From assembly GCF_022496765.1 (NCBI RefSeq), contig NZ_VANV01000002.1:248001-312000 (forward strand): a DNA stretch of 64,000 nt. The letters run 5' to 3'. Of this stretch, positions 45,816-53,372 are shown piece after piece. The notes under the pieces are model-generated. The model was not told where the DNA came from, ran no database searches, and was given only the letters and a program-made list of their open reading frames with translations. This stretch comes from Acidaminobacter sp. JC074 (lineage in GTDB: Bacteria; Bacillota; Clostridia; Peptostreptococcales; Acidaminobacteraceae). The first letter of the stretch is position 1. Every line of letters begins with the position of its first letter. Both the position numbers and the translations under genes were made by a program.

Positions 45816-46430
45816 ATGAAAAAAATTATTATGTTAACTATGGTGTTAGGATTGGTATTTGCCTTTGCAACAACTGCATATGCAGGTGATAATGACATTC
45901 CAAGGATCTTAGGTAAAAATGACATTCCTAGAATTTTAGGCGAAAATGATATTCCAAGAATCTTAGGCAAAAATGATATTCCAAGAATCTTGGGAAAAAA
46001 TGACATTCCGAGAATCTTAGGTGAAAATGATATTCCAAGAATATTAGGTAAGAATGATATCCCTAGAATCTTAGGCGAAAATGATATTCCAAGAATTTTG
46101 GGTGAAAATGACATTCCAAGAATCTTAGGAAAAAATGACATTCCAAGAATCTTAGGTGAAAATGATATTCCAAGAATTTTAGGTAAGAATGATATCCCTA
46201 GAATCTTAGGCGAAAATGATATTCCAAGAATCTTAGGCAAAAATGATATCCCTAGAATCTTAGGCGAAAATGATATTCCGAGAATCTTAGGCAAAAATGA
46301 TATCCCAAGAATCTTAGGTGAAAATGATATTCCAAGAATCTTAGGCAAAAATGATATTCCAAGAATTTTAGTAATCCAAAAAGGATTTAGAATGTCTCAT
46401 TCAATGAATGAGTTAAAATATATTGCATAG
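45816..46430 (+). CDS. Secreted tandem-repeat peptide precursor, 18 copies of NDIPRILG(K/E)
   Basis: 204 residues. Signal peptide about 1-23 (MKKIIMLTMVLGLVF then AFATTAYA, cleavage after Ala23), then residues 26-178 are 17 perfect nine-residue repeats NDIPRILG plus K or E, an eighteenth truncated copy (NDIPRIL), and a 19-residue tail. There is no lipobox or wall anchor. AGGAGGGG precedes the start. Many silent differences between copies with an invariant peptide argue that the 8-residue core is selected. It is divergent from an RRNPP-like regulator, so the simplest reading is a multi-copy pro-pheromone. Alternatives are a structural repeat protein or a bacteriocin. Function is inferred. Confidence 0.85.
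   Translation: MKKIIMLTMVLGLVFAFATTAYAGDNDIPRILGKNDIPRILGENDIPRILGKNDIPRILGKNDIPRILGENDIPRILGKNDIPRILGENDIPRILGENDIPRILGKNDIPRILGENDIPRILGKNDIPRILGENDIPRILGKNDIPRILGENDIPRILGKNDIPRILGENDIPRILGKNDIPRILVIQKGFRMSHSMNELKYIA
45891..46370 (+). repeat. 27-bp tandem repeats, coding
   Basis: Eighteen contiguous units (17 full plus 21 bp) encoding NDIPRILG(K/E). K and E differ by AAA/AAG versus GAA. Units differ at silent positions (CCA/CCT/CCG, ATC/ATT/ATA, TTA/TTG, GGT/GGC/GGA). There are no spacers, so it is not CRISPR. Confidence 0.95.
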
Positions 46431-46447
46431 TTTAATTAGGGGGCGTA

Positions 46448-46615
46448 ATGAAACTATATTTAGATGACATCGATGAGTATGTAAGTTGCAAGAAATCATT
46501 TTGGTTAAAGAAGAAAGTTCCAGTTCAACCTATTGAGAAAAGGAGAATCAACTTTGCATTCTATACAGCAGTAGCTATTATAGTTGTTGGAGAATTTTTA
46601 TGCACATTGTTGTAA
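46448..46615 (+). CDS. Small membrane protein with Cas4-like N-terminal Cys motif
   Basis: 55 residues. LYLDDIDEYVSCKKSFWLKKK resembles the start of Cas4/RecB-type nucleases, where one Cys precedes the catalytic core. A hydrophobic helix (FAFYTAVAIIVVGEFLCTLL, about 36-55) ends it. It overlaps the next ORF by 16 bp in the -1 frame. It may be a separate peptide or the first half of a frameshifted protein. Confidence 0.6.
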   Translation: MKLYLDDIDEYVSCKKSFWLKKKVPVQPIEKRRINFAFYTAVAIIVVGEFLCTLL

Positions 46616-47040
46616 GTTTTCTTGTAGTTATATTAATGACTACATTATTCTATATGGGTCATAGCCTTAGGGAAGACAACATTCCCTTTGAGTGGTGCCA
46701 TTCAGAAGATTACAACATCACATACAAGAAATCCTATTTGAATTTTAACAATGAAAAAATTTTATGTTATCAATCAAATGACAAGAATAAGTATATAGCA
46801 ATTCTTAAAGCAAGGACTATATTATTTCTTGAAGGTGGGAATCGCATTGTGCTTAGGTGGCGATCACGAGATGAAATCATTACATTAGGTAGTAATGACG
46901 AAAAGAAAATACTTGAGATGCTAAAATCTATGAATGATCTAGCATCAAAGGATCAATTCATTTTGCCTATCAGGTGTAAAGAGGGTGTATGTGATTCATG
47001 TAATAAATATGAGGTTTGTAAAAAAAGAGTGGCTAATTAG
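46600..47040 (+). CDS. Membrane protein with C-terminal Cas4-like cysteine cluster
   Basis: 146 residues. One N-terminal membrane helix (about 3-20), then a soluble region ending in RCKEGVCDSCNKYEVCKK (C126, C131, C134, C140), the spacing type that binds Fe-S or zinc in Cas4 C-termini. The catalytic D...E.K core of Cas4 is not visible, so nuclease activity is not supported. The start overlaps the small ORF before it. Together they supply one N-terminal and several C-terminal cysteines. Function is unknown; linkage to the peptide gene suggests a role in that system. Confidence 0.6.
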   Translation: MHIVVSFLVVILMTTLFYMGHSLREDNIPFEWCHSEDYNITYKKSYLNFNNEKILCYQSNDKNKYIAILKARTILFLEGGNRIVLRWRSRDEIITLGSNDEKKILEMLKSMNDLASKDQFILPIRCKEGVCDSCNKYEVCKKRVAN

Positions 47041-47090
47041 GTCATTCTAATTTAGGTTTTTGCAGTATTTATTTAAAAGGAGGGCATTGG

Positions 47091-47507
47091 ATGAAATTAT
47101 CAATTATTTTAGAAGCATTAGAGTTTACATCAGAGACGACTGAATTTTATTTAGATGTCTCTAACAATAAAACTGTTTTTATTGATGACCTGATTAATAC
47201 GCAGGAGGAAAAAGACAATTTTTATCAAATGCTTGAAGAAGGTGACTTTGTTTCACTACCGTCTCAATATGAAATCAATGAATATAAAATGATGGAAAAT
47301 TTTATATCTACAGTTAAGGATGATTTTATAAAGGTCAAGTTGAAACAAGCTATTTCAGGAAAAGGTGCCTTTAGATACTTTCAGGATCTGGTCTTTACAA
47401 TGGGAATCAGGGAGGACTGGTTTAAGTTTAAAAACGATGCCTATAAGAAATGTGCAATAAAATTTTGTATAAACAACGGTTTGGAGTATGATGACGATGT
47501 TAAATAA
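47091..47507 (+). CDS. UPF0158 family protein
   Basis: 138 residues. The C-terminal half (ISGKGAFRYFQDLVFTMGIREDWFKFKNDAYKKCAIKFCINNGL) is the UPF0158 signature. It is cytoplasmic, acidic and of unknown function. AGGAGGG precedes the start. It overlaps the acetyltransferase frame by 20 bp. Confidence 0.85.
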   Translation: MKLSIILEALEFTSETTEFYLDVSNNKTVFIDDLINTQEEKDNFYQMLEEGDFVSLPSQYEINEYKMMENFISTVKDDFIKVKLKQAISGKGAFRYFQDLVFTMGIREDWFKFKNDAYKKCAIKFCINNGLEYDDDVK

Positions 47508-47973
47508 TTTTGTTAGATCCAATGAGGAAAACACAAAAGAACTTCTTGAATGTTATAAAGATGCCATACGTAAATATCCTGATGAGTTGTGGATGAATGC
47601 AAATGAAGGGAAAATTGTAGACCTTTTAAACGAAAATAAGGTCTATCATATAGCGGTACAAGATGAGATAATCGGTTGGCTTGCGTTTAAGAACTTTGAC
47701 TCTTATTCGGTATTAAATGGTATGTATGTAAGAAATGCATTTCAAGGAACACATTTGAGTAGGGATATGCTTAAGTTTTATTTTAATATGTGCCAAGGAG
47801 ATATAGATTGTTCTGTTATCAGTGTCCCTAAAGAGTTTTATTGGTCGCTTAACTTTTATAAGAAGTATGGCTATGAAGAAATTAGTCAAAGTGAAGTAAT
47901 GGCAATAAGTTCATATTTGACACATCGTAATCAGCAGCATGACTCGATACTATATAAAAGATTCAATGACTAG
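47488..47973 (+). CDS. GNAT-family N-acetyltransferase
   Basis: 161 residues. GNAT core with IGWLAFKNFDSYSVLNGMYVRNAFQGTHLSRDMLKFYF (acetyl-CoA loop region; a degenerate Q/RxxGxG/A as QGTHLS) and NFYKKYGYEEI near the end, a typical GNAT C-terminal beta strand. Possible starts are ATG at 47488, 47491 and 47497; GGAG at 47483 is nearest to 47491. The substrate is unknown. Confidence 0.78.
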   Translation: MMTMLNNFVRSNEENTKELLECYKDAIRKYPDELWMNANEGKIVDLLNENKVYHIAVQDEIIGWLAFKNFDSYSVLNGMYVRNAFQGTHLSRDMLKFYFNMCQGDIDCSVISVPKEFYWSLNFYKKYGYEEISQSEVMAISSYLTHRNQQHDSILYKRFND

Positions 47974-48037
47974 GAATTAGAAATAGTCTATTTATTGATT
48001 GTTACTGTTGCATAGAGTTGAGATTAAGAAATGGGTT

Positions 48038-48065
48038 GAAAATTCTTCGAAATAATTGAATTTTC
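48038..48065 (+). other. Inverted repeat in a 230-bp intergenic region
   Basis: GAAAATTC and GAATTTTC, 12 bp apart, followed by TTGTTTTT. Possibly a weak terminator after the acetyltransferase. I see nothing else in 47974-48206. Confidence 0.3.
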
Positions 48066-48206
48066 TTGTTTTTATTAGATAAAAAAAATTATAACTTCAA
48101 ATAATGTTATAGACTGAAACTCAAAATAAGGACAAAAAGTCAAGTCTTATCTTCTATTTTTTTAAGTGCTATTCTTTTACCATAGGGAATAAAATTGGAG
48201 GATGAT

Positions 48207-48383
48207 ATGAAGATTGAATTTATTAATTACCCATTTGTTTTTACAGATCAAGGTACAAGACATGAGATTAGCGAAATTAACGGTAATCCACGAGTTGGAG
48301 CAGTATTAGATGAAGAATTGAATGTTGTAAACGGTGCAGCAATTGATTCAGACTGCATAAATGGTGTATGTCCAGTGAAGTAA
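48207..48383 (+). CDS. Small protein with C-terminal Cys pair, unknown function
   Basis: 58 residues starting MKIEFINYPFVFTDQG, ending DSDCINGVCPVK. It has no signal peptide. ATG 48207 lies 5 bases after GGAGG and is preferred over TTG 48195. The two cysteines near the end could bind metal or form a disulfide or thioether. It resembles no precursor family I can name. It has a terminator downstream and lies at the edge of the peptide-signal region. Confidence 0.6.
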   Translation: MKIEFINYPFVFTDQGTRHEISEINGNPRVGAVLDEELNVVNGAAIDSDCINGVCPVK

Positions 48384-48407
48384 TCCTCAATAGAGGATTT
48401 TTCTTTT
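48382..48407 (+). terminator. Terminator after the 58-residue protein
   Basis: AATCCTC/GAGGATT stem with loop AATA, then T-rich tail. Confidence 0.7.
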
Positions 48408-48446
48408 TGTGATATTTACTCTATAATGATATAGAGGAGAAGTCAT

Positions 48447-49205
48447 ATGAAAAGATTATTAGTATTACTTATTGCTTTCACTCTAATAGGTTGTCAGTCA
48501 GTTGATAATACATCTCAAACAGTGAATCAAAATACTGTTTCTGTTGATTTAAGTGATCCTGTTGAAGAAACTGAAATAGAAGTTGTAGAGGAAGTACCTA
48601 CATTAGAGGGATATGTTTTTTTAGGTGAAATGTCAGATAATAGGGAAGTTTTTTATAAACCAAGTGATGCTTACTTTAAAATGGAACTATGTAGTGAGAT
48701 TATCATTCGTAAGGATGAAGCGTTCTTAACACTTGAAAGTGGCATATTATCCAAACCAAGTATCAGTCCAGATAAAGAAAGATTAGCATTTGTCGAAAAT
48801 GTAGGTTTGGATTTAAGTGGTACTTTGTTTATTTATAAAGATGAGTTGGTAAGAGTAGAATCTGAAGAGATTGATTCGCTTATTGACAAGGATAGGGCAA
48901 TAAAATCGGCTATATGGCTTAATGACAGTCAAGTTCTTTCCCTGGTAGGTTTTTACCAAAGTAACATCTCCCAAGGAGGAGATGTTTACCGAGTTAATGT
49001 TGATAATGGAGATATGAAAATCATTGTCGATTCAAAAGAAGGCTTTGAGATCGCAGATGTTGATTATAATGAAGGCATACTTAGTTTTTCTACAGTGGTG
49101 TGGCATAACGGCAATTACAGTGATTATGAGTATTTTGATACATCTTACATATATTCAGAGATAAGCACTTTTCCAATTGTTGTGGATAAAGTGCCTGACA
49201 ATTAA
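48447..49205 (+). CDS. Lipoprotein, unknown function
   Basis: 252 residues. Signal peptide MKRLLVLLIAFTLIGC with lipid Cys about 16. The mature protein is beta-rich with repeats that could be a beta-propeller (LSKPSISPDKERLAFVENV, AIKSAIWLNDSQVLSLV). A TATAAT (48422-48427) lies 20 bp before the start. No domain is recognised with confidence. Confidence 0.75.
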   Translation: MKRLLVLLIAFTLIGCQSVDNTSQTVNQNTVSVDLSDPVEETEIEVVEEVPTLEGYVFLGEMSDNREVFYKPSDAYFKMELCSEIIIRKDEAFLTLESGILSKPSISPDKERLAFVENVGLDLSGTLFIYKDELVRVESEEIDSLIDKDRAIKSAIWLNDSQVLSLVGFYQSNISQGGDVYRVNVDNGDMKIIVDSKEGFEIADVDYNEGILSFSTVVWHNGNYSDYEYFDTSYIYSEISTFPIVVDKVPDN

Positions 49206-49228
49206 CTCTACTTAGTAGAGTTTTTTTT
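49204..49228. terminator. Terminator between convergent genes
   Basis: AACTCTAC/GTAGAGTT stem with loop TTA, eight T residues on the plus strand. It overlaps both stop codons. Confidence 0.75.
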
Positions 49229-49522
49229 ATTGAATTTTGAATTTGAAAGGTGACCTTTTCTATATTGATAAACAATAGAGGTGCCTTTTGAAAAGAGCTG
49301 ATAATGCGAAAAACGCGGTATTTCAATAATATCACCTTGTTCCAACTTTAAAAGTGAATCATCAACAGCAACGATTAGATTGCCTTTATCAACAACTAGA
49401 AATGTATCATACTCAGCATCTTTTGATTTGCCAATGTTTTTTATGATTCTTATATTCAAATGGTTTTTGTATTTTGTAACCATGTAAGAATTAAATTCAT
49501 CGTTGTTCATTAATTTATACAT
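49208..49522 (-). CDS. Small cupin-domain protein
   Basis: 104 residues. It has the beta-barrel pattern of a single cupin domain (EYDTFLVVDKGNLIVAVDDSLLKLEQGDIIEIPRFSHYQLFS). Only part of the canonical metal-binding His set is present (H in FSHYQLF). AAGGAG lies 8 bases before the start. Transcribed alone toward the lipoprotein gene. Function unknown; small cupins often bind metabolites. Confidence 0.75.
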   Translation of the reverse strand: MYKLMNNDEFNSYMVTKYKNHLNIRIIKNIGKSKDAEYDTFLVVDKGNLIVAVDDSLLKLEQGDIIEIPRFSHYQLFSKGTSIVYQYRKGHLSNSKFNKKNSTK

Positions 49523-49626
49523 AGTAGCTCCTTTCTTTACACATATTACAACTTTATGGCTGATTTTAGGGCCCTTTATGTGATTTTCTTATTACAAAGT
49601 GGGCATATATATAAGAAGGAGGCCAT

Positions 49627-51267
49627 ATGTTTACTTCAATTCGATCAAGACATAACTTTATTATTAATGTGTATGTACTAGTACTTGTTGTGATTATTTT
49701 GTTCTTAGTGACTTTAGCTGGGTTAGAATTTTTAAGTGATTTTCAAAGAGAGCATCAGTTAAATACCACGATAGCTTATGCAAATGAGTTCTCCATTATT
49801 ATCAGTGAAATAGAGAGTTTGTTAAGAATTGAAAAGAACATTATCCTAGATAATCCAACTGACTATCGAATACAAGTTGACGCTATGAGAAGAATCACTA
49901 CAGAGTTTGACTTTATAATCAATATGTCATTTGTACGAAGTGATAAGGTGATTTTATCATCCAATAATGATATGCCCTTGTTTGATGCAGATTTAGTCGA
50001 TTATTCCTTTTCTGATTTATTGATAACAGGTCCTTATCTACATGATGAATATGGCCTTTTAACTACTTTAAGTCTTCCTGTAGTGAGAGATGAAACCGAA
50101 CTTGGCTACTTAACTGCTTATGTAGATTTAAATGCTTTAAGGGAATATTTGATTATGCCACAGACATTTGGCTTAACATCTGCTATTCTACTAAATACTG
50201 AAGGTTGGGTCTTATCATCAAGTGATTATCTTATTGAAGAATTAGAAAATGTAAGAGAATATGACAGTATTTTATCAACAGAAATAGATGAATGGTTACA
50301 CTTGATGAAGACTGATGACTTTGGTGCTTACATGTTTGAATATGAAGACGTAGATTATAAACTGACCTATGCTCAAGTAGACAATACACCAGGTTGGTTT
50401 GTTGTTATCACTATGGAAGAAGAGGACTACGAAGAACTATACGAAGACTTTAAAATGTTGATATTCATTCTTTTTATCTTGATATTTGCTGTGACCGTTG
50501 GTTTGTCAAGACTAGTTGTTAATCTAATCGTCAAGCCTATCATAGACTTAACAAATGCAAGTGAGAAAAAAGAGATTGCTCTTATTAGTAAAACAGTAGA
50601 AAAAAGAAATGATGAAGTCACACGATTATTTAAAACATACAATGAAATGATCTCTGATTTGAAAGCACAGTCAGAGGATTTAGAAAGACAAGTTGAGGAA
50701 AGAACGAAAGATCTAAAGGATGCCAATGACAGACTTTACAATCTTGCTACTACCGATTCTTTAACAGGGTCTATGAACCGCATGCAGATAGTTTCAGAAT
50801 TAGAGTCCATTATCTTCAACATTAAAGACTATAAAAACGCCAGTGTTGCTGTACTTTTTATAGACTTAAACAATTTTAAATACTACAATGATACTTTTGG
50901 TCATGATATTGGTGATTTGATTTTAATAGAAGTGATTCAATTTCTGAGAAGACAGGTTAGGGCATCTGATTTTATTGGTAGGTATGGCGGTGATGAGTTT
51001 ATCATCCTTTTACCAAGTGCTAAGCATGGTGTACTACCTAGGATCATAAAAACCATCCAGGATGCACTTGAAACTGAGAAGCATTTTAAACCGCTTTTAG
51101 AGGAATGGTTAGGGCGAGAAGTGGATATTCCAACTGGTAAAAAACTTGGTCTTTCTATCGGAAAATCCATTTACGAAGCTGGAGATATTAAGGATGTAGA
51201 AACCATTATTAAAGAAGCTGATGAAGATATGTATATAGAAAAAGAAAAGTCTAAGAAACGTTCGTAA
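49627..51267 (+). CDS. Membrane diguanylate cyclase (sensor-HAMP-GGDEF)
   Basis: 546 residues. TM1 about 12-35, a periplasmic-side Cache-like sensor about 36-275, TM2 about 276-295, HAMP-like linker and coiled coil (to about 375), then GGDEF domain with GGDEF at 454-458 and the inhibitory site RASD at 445-448, five residues before it. It makes cyclic di-GMP from two GTP, with product inhibition expected. AAGGAGG precedes the ATG and a terminator follows, so it is a single-gene unit. Confidence 0.95.
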   Translation: MFTSIRSRHNFIINVYVLVLVVIILFLVTLAGLEFLSDFQREHQLNTTIAYANEFSIIISEIESLLRIEKNIILDNPTDYRIQVDAMRRITTEFDFIINMSFVRSDKVILSSNNDMPLFDADLVDYSFSDLLITGPYLHDEYGLLTTLSLPVVRDETELGYLTAYVDLNALREYLIMPQTFGLTSAILLNTEGWVLSSSDYLIEELENVREYDSILSTEIDEWLHLMKTDDFGAYMFEYEDVDYKLTYAQVDNTPGWFVVITMEEEDYEELYEDFKMLIFILFILIFAVTVGLSRLVVNLIVKPIIDLTNASEKKEIALISKTVEKRNDEVTRLFKTYNEMISDLKAQSEDLERQVEERTKDLKDANDRLYNLATTDSLTGSMNRMQIVSELESIIFNIKDYKNASVAVLFIDLNNFKYYNDTFGHDIGDLILIEVIQFLRRQVRASDFIGRYGGDEFIILLPSAKHGVLPRIIKTIQDALETEKHFKPLLEEWLGREVDIPTGKKLGLSIGKSIYEAGDIKDVETIIKEADEDMYIEKEKSKKRS

Positions 51268-51280
51268 TGAACGTTTTTTT
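51256..51280 (+). terminator. Terminator after the diguanylate cyclase
   Basis: AAACGTTC/GAACGTTT stem with loop GTAAT, seven T residues. Confidence 0.8.
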
Positions 51281-51355
51281 CGTTTTAAAGTAGTTTTCAT
51301 TAGTAAGCGTTCGCTGATGGTTTCTTATTGAACTGAATTTTTTATCTTTTTAGAT

Positions 51356-51384
51356 TTGACAAAATTAAATAAGAGATGTATCAT
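51356..51384 (+). promoter_or_regulatory. Promoter of the pentose cassette
   Basis: TTGACA (51356-51361), 17-bp spacer, TATCAT (51379-51384), followed at once by two operators. Confidence 0.8.
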
Positions 51385-51413
51385 AGTAATCGATTACTAG
51401 TAAACGATTACTA
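51384..51413. promoter_or_regulatory. Tandem LacI-type operators
   Basis: TAGTAATCGATTACTA (51384-51399) is a perfect palindrome; TAGTAAACGATTACTA (51398-51413) differs by one base. Both have the central CG of LacI-family sites. They overlap by 2 bp, cover the transcription start and end just before GGAGG. The LacI regulator at 53399 is the likely binder. Confidence 0.75.
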
Positions 51414-51425
51414 TGGAGGTTAAAG

Positions 51426-52028
51426 ATGGATAAAAAAGATTTGATAAAAAGAGCAATAAACTCTGAAATGCTTGCAGTTAGCGAGTTGCACAAATCAGTA
51501 GATGATGATTATGTCAGAGCACTTGATATTTTAAAGGCTTGTGATGGGAAAGTAATATTTTCTGGAGTTGGTAAATCAGGTCATATTGGAAAAAAACTTG
51601 CAGCAACATTTGCAAGTACAGGTACACCAGCATTTTTCTTGCATTCTGATGAAGGTTTACATGGTGACTTAGGTATGGTAAATCATGATGATGTTGTCGT
51701 TTTAATTACAAATAGTGGTGAAACGAGCGAAGTAAAAAACATGTTGCCGTCATTAGAAAGAATAGGTTGTAAAAAAATACTTATATCATCTAAGAAAACA
51801 TCGACTGTAGGTAATGCATGTGATGCTGTCTTGGCATACTCATATTCTTCAGAAGCTGACCATCTTAATCTGGCACCAACAGTGAGTTCGTTATTGTCTT
51901 TAGTAATAGGTGATGCTTTAGCTGTTACCTTATCTGAGATGAGGGGCTTCAAAAAAGAGAACTTCTTACTTTATCATCCAGGTGGTTCTTTAGGTAGTCA
52001 ATTAGAAGATGAACTTAAGGAGGCATAA
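51426..52028 (+). CDS. SIS-domain sugar-phosphate isomerase, KdsD/GutQ-like without CBS domains
   Basis: 200 residues. The core of arabinose-5-phosphate isomerases: FSGVGKSGHIGKKLAATFASTGTPAFFLH, VVVLITNSGETSEVKN, and LAPTVSSLLSLVIGDALAVTLSEMRGF ending HPGGSLGSQL. These interconvert D-ribulose-5-phosphate and D-arabinose-5-phosphate. The CBS pair usual in KdsD is absent, giving a 200-residue isomerase-only form. It overlaps the ribokinase-type gene by 1 bp and is under LacI-type operators, suggesting catabolism rather than lipopolysaccharide synthesis. Confidence 0.85.
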   Translation: MDKKDLIKRAINSEMLAVSELHKSVDDDYVRALDILKACDGKVIFSGVGKSGHIGKKLAATFASTGTPAFFLHSDEGLHGDLGMVNHDDVVVLITNSGETSEVKNMLPSLERIGCKKILISSKKTSTVGNACDAVLAYSYSSEADHLNLAPTVSSLLSLVIGDALAVTLSEMRGFKKENFLLYHPGGSLGSQLEDELKEA

Positions 52029-52948
52029 TGGATATCTTAGTTGTAGGATCATATGTGACAGACTTAGTTGTAACAACAGAAAAAATGCCTTATCCTGGTG
52101 AAACGGTACTAGGTAACACTTTTAGTGTATATCCAGGAGGTAAAGGTGCCAATCAAGCAGTTGCCGCTTCTAGACTGGGTGCTAAGGTATCTATGTCAGG
52201 GAAAGTTGGCGATGATGCAAATGGTAAGATGATGATTGATACGATGAAAGAAGAACATGTTGATATCAGTCATACATATATAGAAAAAAATATGACGACA
52301 GGTGTAGGATCTATTACAATAGACTCTAGCGGTCAAAACAGAATTGTTGTAGTCCCAGGAGCAAACATGACCTATCAAAAAGAAGAACTAGAACATCTAG
52401 ATACCCAATTACGTGATGTTGATATGGTTATGTGTCAACTGGAGATTCCTTATGAAACTGTTATGGCTGTTGCAGATAAGTGTTATGACAATCAAGTGCC
52501 ATTTCTACTTAATCCTGCACCTGCGTCTGTTTTAAATGATAGGCTGCTTTCAAGAGTTGATTTTTTAACACCTAATGAAACTGAGATTGAAATTTTAACA
52601 GGTCGCACATGTAAGACCACTCAAGATGTTGTGGATGCTTCTAAAGAACTTATCTGCAAGGGTGTAAAAAATGTTATTGTAACACTTGGCTCTAAGGGGG
52701 CTTTAATAGTAAATAAAGATATGGTAAAAGTCATTAAAGGGTATCCAGTTGAAGCTATAGATACTGTAGCTGCTGGTGATTGTTTTAATGGTGCTTTTGC
52801 TGCAGCAACAACAAAGGGCTTGTCTATAGAAGAAGCTGTTAGATATGCAAACGGTGCAGCAGCACTTTCTGTAACTAAAAATGGTGCCATTCCATCATTG
52901 CCGAATTCTGAAGATGTTAAAGCGCTTACTGGAGGTGACTTATGTTAA
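52028..52948 (+). CDS. Ribokinase-type PfkB sugar kinase
   Basis: 306 residues. PfkB family: GSYVTDLVVTTEKMPYPGETVLGNTFSVYPGGKGANQAVAASRLGA at the start, NPAPAS and LTPNETEIE in the middle, and the catalytic DTVAAGDCFNGAFA near 250 with the anion hole. It transfers phosphate from ATP to the 5-hydroxyl of a pentose, commonly ribose. It lies between the SIS isomerase (1-bp overlap) and a FucU-like mutarotase (7-bp overlap). Substrate could be ribose or D-arabinose. Confidence 0.9.
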   Translation: MDILVVGSYVTDLVVTTEKMPYPGETVLGNTFSVYPGGKGANQAVAASRLGAKVSMSGKVGDDANGKMMIDTMKEEHVDISHTYIEKNMTTGVGSITIDSSGQNRIVVVPGANMTYQKEELEHLDTQLRDVDMVMCQLEIPYETVMAVADKCYDNQVPFLLNPAPASVLNDRLLSRVDFLTPNETEIEILTGRTCKTTQDVVDASKELICKGVKNVIVTLGSKGALIVNKDMVKVIKGYPVEAIDTVAAGDCFNGAFAAATTKGLSIEEAVRYANGAAALSVTKNGAIPSLPNSEDVKALTGGDLC

Positions 52949-53349
52949 AAGGTATACCTAAAATTCTTTCGCCAGATTTATTGAAGGTTTTAATGGAAAT
53001 GGGGCATGGTGATAACATTGTTATTGCAGATGGTAATTTTCCTTCTGCTAGTGTCCACCACCGTGTTATCAGAGCGGATGGTCATAATGTATCTTCATTG
53101 CTAGAAGCTATCTTGAAGCTTTATCCTTTAGATACAGCACAAGTGCCGGTTATATTAATGGATAACGATTCTGAAGTAAAACCCCCTATATGGAAAGACT
53201 ACTTTAATATTTTAGGATCTTATGATTTTACTTATGAATGTGTGGATAGATTCAAGTTTTATGATATTGCCAAGGAAGCTTATGCAGTCATTGCGACATC
53301 AGAACCTGCTTTATATGCAAATATAATTTTGAAAAAAGGATGTTGCTAA
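52942..53349 (+). CDS. RbsD/FucU family sugar mutarotase (FucU-like)
   Basis: 135 residues. MLKGIPKILSPDLLKVLMEMGHGDNIVIADGNFPSASV is the typical N-terminus, with His in MGHGD; the C-terminal AVIATSEPALYANIILKKG is also conserved. Family members interconvert anomers or ring forms of L-fucose or ribose. The start wording resembles FucU more than RbsD. It overlaps the kinase gene by 7 bp. It would supply the ring form used by the kinase. Confidence 0.85.
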   Translation: MLKGIPKILSPDLLKVLMEMGHGDNIVIADGNFPSASVHHRVIRADGHNVSSLLEAILKLYPLDTAQVPVILMDNDSEVKPPIWKDYFNILGSYDFTYECVDRFKFYDIAKEAYAVIATSEPALYANIILKKGCC

Positions 53350-53372
53350 CATCTAAACAAATATGAGTTTCG

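Noticed and set aside
45740..46348. Long minus-strand ORF opposite the repeat-peptide gene
   Set aside because: It is the reverse of the 27-bp repeats, which happen to be free of stop codons in that frame. It has no signal or ribosome site and is a shadow.
45891..46370. CRISPR-like array
   Set aside because: The 27-bp units are contiguous with no spacers, and they are in frame inside a secreted protein.
45891..46370. RTX calcium-binding nonapeptides
   Set aside because: RTX units are GGxGxDxUx; NDIPRILG(K/E) lacks the glycine/aspartate pattern.
46448..47040. Functional Cas4 nuclease or CRISPR-Cas locus
   Set aside because: Only the cysteine motifs resemble Cas4; the D...E.K core, other cas genes and an array are not seen.
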